From Lingula anatina (taxonomy: Eukaryota > Brachiopoda > Lingulata > Lingulida > Lingulidae), in contig NW_019775903.1 in the NCBI RefSeq assembly GCF_001039355.2, positions 54,452-107,599 of the forward strand: a DNA stretch of 53,148 bases, read 5' to 3'. Of this stretch, positions 46,401-53,148 are shown in pieces (within the stretch, counting starts at the first letter, position 1; every line of letters begins with the position of its first letter). Made by a program: the position numbers and the translations under genes. The notes under the pieces are model-generated. The model was given only the letters and a program-made list of their open reading frames with translations. It did not search any database and had not been told where the DNA came from.

Positions 46401-49400
46401 NNNNNNNNNNNNNNNNNNNNNNNNNNNNNNNNNNNNNNNNNNNNNNNNNNNNNNNNNNNNNNNNNNNNNNNNNNNNNNNNNNNNNNNNNNNNNNNNNNNN
46501 NNNNNNNNNNNNNNNNNNNNNNNNNNNNNNNNNNNNNNNNNNNNNNNNNNNNNNNNNNNNNNNNNNNNNNNNNNNNNNNNNNNNNNNNNNNNNNNNNNNN
46601 NNNNNNNNNNNNNNNNNNNNNNNNNNNNNNNNNNNNNNNNNNNNNNNNNNNNNNNNNNNNNNNNNNNNNNNNNNNNNNNNNNNNNNNNNNNNNNNNNNNN
46701 NNNNNNNNNNNNNNNNNNNNNNNNNNNNNNNNNNNNNNNNNNNNNNNNNNNNNNNNNNNNNNNNNNNNNNNNNNNNNNNNNNNNNNNNNNNNNNNNNNNN
46801 NNNNNNNNNNNNNNNNNNNNNNNNNNNNNNNNNNNNNNNNNNNNNNNNNNNNNNNNNNNNNNNNNNNNNNNNNNNNNNNNNNNNNNNNNNNNNNNNNNNN
46901 NNNNNNNNNNNNNNNNNNNNNNNNNNNNNNNNNNNNNNNNNNNNNNNNNNNNNNNNNNNNNNNNNNNNNNNNNNNNNNNNNNNNNNNNNNNNNNNNNNNN
47001 NNNNNNNNNNNNNNNNNNNNNNNNNNNNNNNNNNNNNNNNNNNNNNNNNNNNNNNNNNNNNNNNNNNNNNNNNNNNNNNNNNNNNNNNNNNNNNNNNNNN
47101 NNNNNNNNNNNNNNNNNNNNNNNNNNNNNNNNNNNNNNNNNNNNNNNNNNNNNNNNNNNNNNNNNNNNNNNNNNNNNNNNNNNNNNNNNNNNNNNNNNNN
47201 NNNNNNNCCCCCTCGGTTTCTGAAAAATATATCACGCCAATATTCCCCTCTTGAAATTAGAATTTTGACTAGCTAAATAAATCATAGTTCTTAACCGTAC
47301 CAAAGGCACTGTTTGCTCTTTAAAACACCAAAAATTTTCGGGGCCCTTGAGTAGGCCCCAAACTCCACACCAGTGGGCGACGATCGGCTTCACATCGTCC
47401 CGGACCCCCCAATTCAAATAATCCTGGATTTTTAAAATATTGTGACGAATTTTTAGATCTTTATATGTCCATCTGACATGAAATTCCACATAAATGATCA
47501 CACTAATACACCTTTTACACGGGGGTAGGCGAAGGTGTTAACACTTAGGTCGAGGGGAGCTGGGGGGGGGGGGTCTGGGACGTCCAACACAGGACTAAGT
47601 GACCACAAGGGCCCCTAACATGTATGAGTAAAATATCGCAAGGGCAGTGTAGTAGCCAGAGGCCGTGGTTTAAGCCAGATACAACACTCGCCTGCAGCTC
47701 GACAATACACTCGTAATATATTTCACGTACAGCTCTGCGACTCGTATTGTATCTATCACATACTAGCCTACTATAAAACAACATCTGTCAACTTTCCTCA
47801 ATCTGTCAATCACAAATTAAGCACTTGTCAGATTTTTGCGGTATTGACTGTGAAGTCGGCACAAGGGTGGCCAAGACCATTGACATGAGCGCCATCTAGC
47901 ATCAAATCGAGTTTTGGCTTCTACTAGTTGCGTTTTGACGACTACTAGTCATATTTTGCCGACTGATCTGATAACGATGACGACTAATCGTGTTTTCAAT
48001 TCGACTAATCTGATAACGACAACGACTAATCGTGTTTTCAATTCGACAAATCTGATAACGATGACGACTTATCGTGTTTTGAATATGACGAATCTGATAA
48101 CGACGACGACTAATCGTGTTTTGAATTTTTGTATAAACCGCCGCCCATACATGACCACCCACCCACACACACACCCAACTCTGTTATCTGCTGTAAAGAG
48201 TGTAATGCACATGACCACATATCATAACAGTCATACAGAGGATGAGTACTAAAACAGTGAGCCCTGGGGAATATTTATTTATTTATTTATTTATTTATTT
48301 ATGTATTTATTTATTTATGTTAATTCAAAAAACATTTATCTCCATTTTTAGCAGAGATGACTTGTATCTGATCTTGTACATATTTTTCTACCTCAATAAC
48401 CATGAGAATTGATTATTTTAGACCTACCCAAGAATATAGTGGAGTTAAGAGTGAAGAACTACAACATTGAGGAGTTCCTGGCTGGCCAGGCTTTGAGCAA
48501 TCTTACCCGGATCATGGCAAAGCTGTGGCCTGAGGCTGGAACCCTGCAAGTGGTGAAGGTGTCTTCTCTTGTTGATGAGCTGGGAAGAGTACCAGTGCCA
48601 GATGGACCCATGCAACCACTGCCTAAAGAGGGGTAACAGTGATTGTGTACAGAGTAGAACTGATAGCAGGTCTAATTTGGATATAAAAATGAATTTCCAG
48701 CCGATGTTAATGTGTTGAGAAATTTATATATTATGTTGCTTGGAGGTTATGGTTTATTGAAATTATGCTTTATTGTTTTAGAAAAATTTTGAAGAATATT
48801 GCATAGCTTAGATTAGAATTTTAAAGTTTCAAATTTCATGCATAGGCATGTGCTAAACACATCCACCGAAACTACCATCTTTTTATTTTTCACATCTTTA
48901 TTTTCTCCTAAATTGCTTTTGAAATTGATACTATTTAACTTCAATCAGCATATCATAGATTTAGATTCAGGGTCCAAAGGTCTCTTAAACGATAATTGTT
49001 ATTTGTAATTTCATAGTACAGATTTGTGAATTTATGACTCAAACTGCAATTTCATGGTACATACATAAAAGTAGCTGTTGTCAGCATCATAATAAGAGCA
49101 AGCTGCCCAGCTTTCATCTAGGTTTTGTGCTGGGTTCTTTTTTCTCAACTCTGAACTATTTGCAATATGGGACTTCTATGCTCTCAACAATCTCCAGCAC
49201 ACAGGGAATGTATCAGACAGGTTGGTAAGCAGATAAATTGTTCATGGTGTGCATTGCAGTGCTCACAATGACTTTTTTGTTTGTGCCATGAAATCATGGT
49301 TTGAGTCCCAATCACAAACCCTAGGCTCGAGATCTCTTGCAGCTATATCATTTGTAAGGCCAAATCTATTTACCAGTTATGACAATAGAGCTCAGTAAAC

Positions 49401-49582
49401 ATACCATTTCCAGGGTTTTGGTTCAGATTGGAGGAGCTGGTGATTTCTCTGCACTCCTGGCCAGTGTTAGTCAGCAAGTGAACAACACAAACTGCATGAA
49501 CCAGGAACAGTTCATTGGAATCCGAGAAGACTTTGAGCCCGAGTTTAACCTTGACTGGTGTGCCTTTAAGATGTTTCCATTA
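43390..49582 (+). CDS. SGCE: Alpha/epsilon-sarcoglycan homologue, 5' part (six coding exons; gene continues past window)
   Basis: Exons 43390-43417, 44083-44178, 44451-44596, 45035-45107, 48422-48632 and 49414-49582 join in frame (phases 1,1,0,1,2,0) to 241 residues. The protein opens with a hydrophobic signal peptide (residues 1-20), then AVLGQHFLHIIKRQEFF, which matches the first ectodomain strand of SGCE/SGCA. LPSWLTLKQRTELQDAYLFG and ALNKGTYQT follow, and then the second half: NIVELRVKNYNIEEFL, GRVPVPDGP, GVLVQIGGAGDF and FNLDWC. Sarcoglycans stabilise the dystrophin-glycoprotein complex at the muscle or other cell surface. N-glycosylation sequons are seen (NLT, NNT). Only two of the ectodomain cysteines expected in vertebrate SGCE are visible (212, 234). 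The transmembrane and cytoplasmic exons are not found up to the window end. SGCA and SGCE separated in vertebrates, so the symbol is approximate. Confidence 0.93.
44083..44178 (+). CDS. SGCE: Sarcoglycan coding exon 2 (signal peptide core and first strand)
   Basis: Acceptor GTTTTTCAG and donor GTAAGT. It encodes LVLCIYHVEG (hydrophobic core) and AVLGQHFLHIIKRQEFFSQ. Confidence 0.88.
44451..44596 (+). CDS. SGCE: Sarcoglycan coding exon 3 (cadherin-like domain)
   Basis: Acceptor TTACATGTAG and donor GTATGG. It encodes YPDLPSWLTLKQRTELQDAY and LFGTPRAG, the best conserved sarcoglycan signature. Confidence 0.94.
45035..45107 (+). CDS. SGCE: Sarcoglycan coding exon 4
   Basis: 73 bases between GTGTTACAG and GTAGGT encode IIALNKGTYQTEQDAFSITV, matching the ITAYNR.TFeTar..L.i.I strand that ends the cadherin-like domain. 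Confidence 0.93.
45208..45360. repeat. Imperfect inverted repeat / hairpin (about 34-42-bp arms)
   Basis: CTCATGTCGTGGACTCAAGA to ATTACGGG (45208-45241) pairs with CCTAATATAATGTTTTTC to GGAATGAAGTGAG (45319-45360). The 77-base loop has a further TGCAGC/GCTGC pairing. No coding or clear target duplication. It could be a small decayed element. Confidence 0.55.
45619..45741. repeat. Outer tandem repeats of the foldback left arm
   Basis: Units of 42 bp (45619-45660 and 45661-45702) and 39 bp (45703-45741) share ATT(C/G)AAAA(C/T)ACG and TTAGTCGTCGTTATCAGAT. They are followed by shorter 21-bp units (CAAAA..CGACTAGTAGTC type) to about 45795. Confidence 0.9.
46158..46203. repeat. CAG/CAC trinucleotide repeat
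   Basis: GCAGCAGCAGCAGCAGCACC is followed by CCACCACCAGCAGCAG, inside the foldback element just left of the gap. Confidence 0.85.
46231..46264. repeat. Poly(C)-poly(A) tract at the gap edge
   Basis: A C run followed by a long A run directly precedes the unknown bases, so the assembly probably failed here. Confidence 0.85.
46267..47207. other. Assembly gap (941 N)
   Basis: A continuous run of N within the foldback element. No sequence can be described. The stated length may be an estimate. Confidence 0.99.
47208..47542. other. Unique internal part of the foldback element, right of the gap
   Basis: Non-repeated sequence inside the element. A minus-strand open frame covers 47232-47501, but I recognise no domain in it; it is too short to call a gene. 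Confidence 0.5.
47945..48130. repeat. Outer tandem repeats of the foldback right arm
   Basis: At least four 42-bp units in the opposite orientation (core ATCTGATAACGA and CGACTAATCGTGTTTT), one more than in the left arm. The shorter units lie internal to them. Confidence 0.88.
48268..48320. repeat. (ATTT)n microsatellite
   Basis: Tandem ATTT units with two ATGT variants, in the same sarcoglycan intron. Confidence 0.9.
48422..48632 (+). CDS. SGCE: Sarcoglycan coding exon 5
   Basis: The acceptor TTATTTTAG ends at 48421 and the donor GTAACA starts at 48633. It encodes LPKNIVELRVKNYNIEEFL, NLTRIMAKLWPEAG and VDELGRVPVPDGP, matching the second ectodomain half of SGCE. It contains an NLT glycosylation sequon. 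Confidence 0.94.
48633..49413 (+). other. Sarcoglycan intron 5
   Basis: A 781-bp intron with no recognisable feature. A GGTTTGAGTCCC stretch near 49301 resembles a tRNA B box but has no partner. Confidence 0.65.
49414..49582 (+). CDS. SGCE: Sarcoglycan coding exon 6 (end of ectodomain seen here)
   Basis: The acceptor CATTTCCAG ends at 49413 and the donor GTAAGT starts at 49583 (phase 0). It encodes VLVQIGGAGDFSALL, NNTNCMNQEQF and EFNLDWCAFKMFPL. Vertebrate SGCE has four cysteines in the matching stretch; only two are seen here. Confidence 0.94.
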
Positions 49583-52500
49583 GTAAGTTACAGTTGTCTG
49601 AAACTCTATAACATTTGCTTCAAGAAAAATTAACAACTTTATGTTTGACTGCTGTTTTTGAACATGCAAGTTGATTGGAAAAATTGTTGAAACAAATGTT
49701 AAAGTGATTTTTCCTAATTTTACTTGAAGTTTTGCACTTGGTTTGAAGCAAGTTGTAAATGTTACTTGACTACATACCTTAATAGTCTGCCATGGACTGG
49801 AAGTAATATTATTTCATTTAATTTTCCACTTTTCTGGGTGTTCGTTTGAGAAATAGAGGTCTCTTACTATTGTGTTAGGTTGTTGTGTTAGGTGAGACTG
49901 ATTGTGAAGACTTCTTGATTGCACCAAGACCATGGTTGTTGCTATGACTCGTAAAGATGATTGTCTGACAAACCCCTTTGGACACCATACCAGTTGTTTT
50001 GCACTGTAATGTCAATTCATATTCCATTCATTACATTTTTTTCTTTTTTTTTTTTACTTTGGTCCCAACAGGCTCAGTTATCTGCAAATTTAATGCAGTA
50101 TTCTTGATAACTAGTAAGACATTGGAATATTTTTGACATGCTATAGATTTATTCTTGTAAGTAGTGATGTATGTCACTGGAATGCTAACTAATGACCATG
50201 GTTGTTTTGAATTTTCTTTTCAGAGTACTGATTTGAACATAGGGTTTATCTAAATCTGTTGCAGCAAGATTTGATGTTTATCCATTTTTAATGAGTGTCA
50301 GAATTATTTTCACCTATCATAACCCAACTTTCAAATCCATTACTTGCTTGAAAATGGTAGGTTGTGCTGTAACAGCAGTACTGATGAAGCTTTACGTACA
50401 TCACATATAACACAGCTAGATCAAAGCTATGCACCTGTTACACAATATATTGGATGGGGTATCTTAAATGCCACTAGGTTAATCATACGTTAGAATTTTG
50501 TTTGGTTTCAGAGGGAAGGGACATTCTCCTTTTATCTTAGTATGTGGTAGATAGCAGTGAATCTTATACAGATATATCTTTCTCTGATGCATGAAATGGA
50601 TTGTTGCCTTTAGTAAAAGTCATCACAGGAATTGCCAACAGAACTCTTTAATCATGTTTCGATATTTGCAATATCCTTCTGAAGAAATATTGCATTTTCT
50701 TTTAGCAATTTATCCCATTTCTTTTTCCTATGGGTTTTATGTGTGATTTTCATCACCCTCTAAATGTTACTGTTAGTAGAATTTGTTCATTTCTCAAATA
50801 CATTGTTGAAAATGTTCTGAACATTTCATAAATGTTCCTGTAGGGTTGGGTCCTCTGCATCCAACTGATGATTAAAGTGAATCACCTGCCGGCTCAGCAC
50901 GTTAGTGTGCATTTTCCACATAGGAAGACATGTTTTATTGATTGTGGTGATTTTTCCCACTGGATGAACTTTGTTAGCGTTGCACTCAAGGTGCTTCACC
51001 ATCTTTAAATTGTGTTTCTCTAGGTTATTGGAAAAGAAAGGCAATGAAAGAAGTTTGGTCTTTTAGATCAACAGTGGTAAGGACTGCTATTACAAAGGAT
51101 TTTTAAGAACTGGAGGGAGTTTCATAACCTCAGATGGTCAGCATGATTACCAGTGTATTTTAATAATGAAGTTGTTTATTAAATGTTCTCTGGAATAATA
51201 CACTGTATATTCAGATACAAGTATTTTGCATTGCAATCCAATTAATTACTTTATATCATAAAAAAAATCTTAAAAGTAATCAAAGAATTGTGATTACTAG
51301 CTCCAGAGTCAATAAAATTGCTCTGTGATTGTTACAATATCAATCTTAGACCAAGAATTTTCATCAAATTTCCTCATGTCACATTTGATTTTTCATGAGA
51401 CTTACATGTTTTCTATCACTTAAATGTTTTTGATATTTTTTATTGTTTGTTATAATTAGTGGTCTTAAAACCAGGCAATCAGATGTTTTTAGGAAGGTGT
51501 TTTGCCTTCCATAGAGTTATATACTCAACTAGCAAAGTCATTGACCACTGTTGGTTATTATAATGCCTTGAGAGATACTTTAATTAAATTTGCAGAGCCA
51601 ATAAGACAATTTGAAGTTTGCCTTGTATTTTTAACAAAATTATCAATATAAATCTCCTCACCCTCAACTCACCAGGAAAAAAGAGAAAGAAAAAGAGCAG
51701 GACTACTTTTTATTTGGGGATATGTTAACAAATTTGTTTGGTGTGCTGCATGCAATAGTGCAATTATAGCAAGATTGATATCGAACAGATTCATTACAGA
51801 TAAACATTGTTTTTCTCATTGGAAATTTTCTTTTTAAGTGGCAAAGAAAGAAAAGGGTATAAACTACAGATGATATAGACATTTTTGTGATGCTCATGGA
51901 CCTCAAGGTTTCAATATTTGTCAATTTGAACATGTTATGAAGTTCAGTTTGGCATCCTGTCATGGATGATTATTGAGTTTTTATCCTGTTGACCATTTTC
52001 TTGAAGATAAAGACTATTCAGCATGGTCTTCTTGTCATCTACAACTATGCTGCTTTAATTTTAACTTTTAAATCCTTGAGTGCCATGAGGTAATTTTCTT
52101 GTCAACTCTATTTGATCACTGTAATACCTTTCCTTATGGAAATAGTATTATAAAATCACAATACTTTGATGTACAAATAAAGAGGCAGTGATTACATAGC
52201 CATGACAAAGGTCCATGGGTTTGTTACATCAGATCTCTTAGCTCGCTCTTTGTTTAAAGATGAATGGTCACAATATCAGTATGGATTCTTTCTAGCCCAC
52301 GGATGTTTGCTAACTCTTGAGTGGAAATTAAAATATTTAAAACTATGTTATTTTTTATCACATTTTTCTTTTTTTGTGGAAATTTTCTATGTTAAAGAGG
52401 AGCTGGCTTGATTATACAGAGCTTTAAGTGTCTATGCTTTTTTTGTAGTTCATAGGATTCATTTAAGAGCAAATCAAGACTGTCTGCAAAGCTTTTTATT

Positions 52501-53148
52501 GGAGCATTTGAAGCAGAATTGAAATGGAGAAATAAAGTAATGGGGCACTCATGTAAAAGTCCTTCCATCTGCATCCCATTTCAGTCAGCAAAATGTATTT
52601 TTGTTCAGGCAAGTGAAACAATGGTATATTTACTCTTATTGAATCTACCAAATTGATATTATGAGTGAAATTAGGTGAGAGCTGACTGCCAGTTGGCAGC
52701 AAGGTCAAGGATTAGCCCTATTCAACATTAATATTATGCCATTGCTAGTGTTCCATTATCAATCTAACAATGATGTTTTACACAACAAGATCATATGAAA
52801 TTACCTAAACTGCTGTGTGCAATTTATACATCTGAATGTTGTAAATTATGACAGCATTTTAACTGAAAACACATCCATTAAGTCAATTTTTCTTTTTATC
52901 AGGCTCCATTTTCTTGCCTTGCATATATTATAAGTCAAGTACCTATTATTTATAAATGCATTTGGCCATGTAACAACATATTTGACATCTTAATCACCTG
53001 AATTTTGGCTCATGCTTCTTTCAATATACTTGTAAAATATTTTTGGTGGTAATTTATTTCCTGTTGATATGTTGATTTGTTTATGACATTGCATTTAAAA
53101 GAAAGTGAATCTGACACATTTTTGCCTGGATTTGAAAATGTTATTTTT
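49583..53148 (+). other. Downstream sarcoglycan intron (to window end)
   Basis: No exon for the transmembrane segment or the cytoplasmic tail is recognisable in these 3.6 kb, so the next exon most likely lies beyond the window. The sequence is AT-rich, without a clear repeat or RNA gene. Confidence 0.6.

Larger units (their letters stand above)
45596..48149. mobile_element. Foldback (long-inverted-repeat) transposable element with 6-bp target duplication
   Basis: The element begins TATGGGCGGCGGTTTATACA and ends with its exact complement (..CCGCCGCCCATA). It is flanked by CATGAC at 45590-45595 and 48150-48155. The left arm (45596-46104) and right arm (47581-48149) are inverted copies, roughly 90% identical by eye with several indels; weaker inverted similarity continues to 46150/47543. 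The outer part of each arm is tandemly repeated. Long inverted repeats with tandemly repeated outer domains resemble the TU elements described in sea urchin, but those have 15-bp units and 8-bp duplications. A 6-bp duplication is typical of Polinton/Maverick elements, whose ends start AG; here they start TA. The superfamily is therefore unassigned. No transposase is visible; the centre is a gap. Confidence 0.85.
45108..48421 (+). other. Sarcoglycan intron 4, hosting the foldback element
   Basis: A 3.3-kb intron containing an imperfect hairpin (45208-45360), the foldback transposable element (45596-48149, with the assembly gap) and an (ATTT)n repeat (about 48270-48320). Its flanking exons splice in frame, so the insertion is tolerated. 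Confidence 0.85.

Noticed and set aside
46216-47235. Long minus-strand frame across the gap
   Set aside because: It is made of unknown bases (N) and has no content.
47902-48252. Repetitive open frames on both strands (TTTNRV.. and SRRRYQI..-like peptides), also at 45595-45904
   Set aside because: They are translations of the 42-bp tandem repeats of the foldback arms. A unit divisible by three keeps frames open without being coding.
49295-49340. GGTTTGAGTCCC stretch resembling a tRNA B box
   Set aside because: No A box at the right distance and no cloverleaf can be drawn. Not a tRNA or a convincing SINE.
50826-51044. Minus-strand frame with several His and Cys residues resembling a zinc-finger or transposon piece
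   Set aside because: The spacing fits no zinc-finger pattern and no family is recognisable. Left as intron.
1-53148. CRISPR arrays, operons, prokaryotic promoters or phage genes
   Set aside because: The window is intron-containing animal DNA. No regularly spaced direct repeats with unique spacers were seen.

Overview
This is animal (metazoan) nuclear DNA. It is AT-rich, has long introns with GT-AG borders, and carries abundant homopolymer and microsatellite tracts plus decayed transposons. The three genes I can reconstruct belong to families FAM53, YKT6 and alpha/epsilon-sarcoglycan. Together with the intron sizes and a foldback-type mobile element, they suggest a marine invertebrate, possibly a deuterostome such as an echinoderm or hemichordate. 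The species call is inference only.

Layout: (1) 1-17061: no coding exon recognised. It is upstream or 5' intronic sequence of the FAM53 gene, with a decayed LINE reverse-transcriptase fragment (about 9060-9660, minus), a MITE remnant near 1.7 kb and many low-complexity tracts. (2) 17062-about 35510, plus strand: a complete FAM53 coding sequence in five coding exons (450 residues from the conserved start), followed by a 3.3-kb 3' UTR. Every splice phase closes. The poly(A) region is followed by a 185-bp direct duplication joined by a single N, very probably an assembly artefact. (3) about 36590-42600, minus strand: a complete YKT6 gene, six coding exons, 198 residues, ending in a CCVIL prenylation motif. 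It converges on FAM53. (4) about 42850 to the right edge, plus strand: the 5' two thirds of an alpha/epsilon-sarcoglycan gene. Six coding exons were found (241 residues: signal peptide and most of the ectodomain), and the transmembrane exon was not found. It diverges from YKT6 across a short shared 5' region.

The most unusual object is in a sarcoglycan intron: a 2.55-kb foldback element (45596-48149). Its long terminal inverted repeats (509 and 569 bp) carry 42-bp tandem repeats at their tips and are bounded by a perfect 6-bp target duplication (CATGAC). Its centre is a 941-bp assembly gap. Other mobile sequence includes a 168-bp hAT-like MITE in a YKT6 intron and a 256-bp MITE with GGGTCC..GGTCCC ends in a FAM53 intron.

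The genes do not form an operon or a single pathway. FAM53 proteins are nuclear regulators, YKT6 is a membrane-fusion R-SNARE, and sarcoglycan belongs to the dystrophin-glycoprotein complex. I see no evidence of a new multigene system here; the foldback element is the best candidate for something undescribed.
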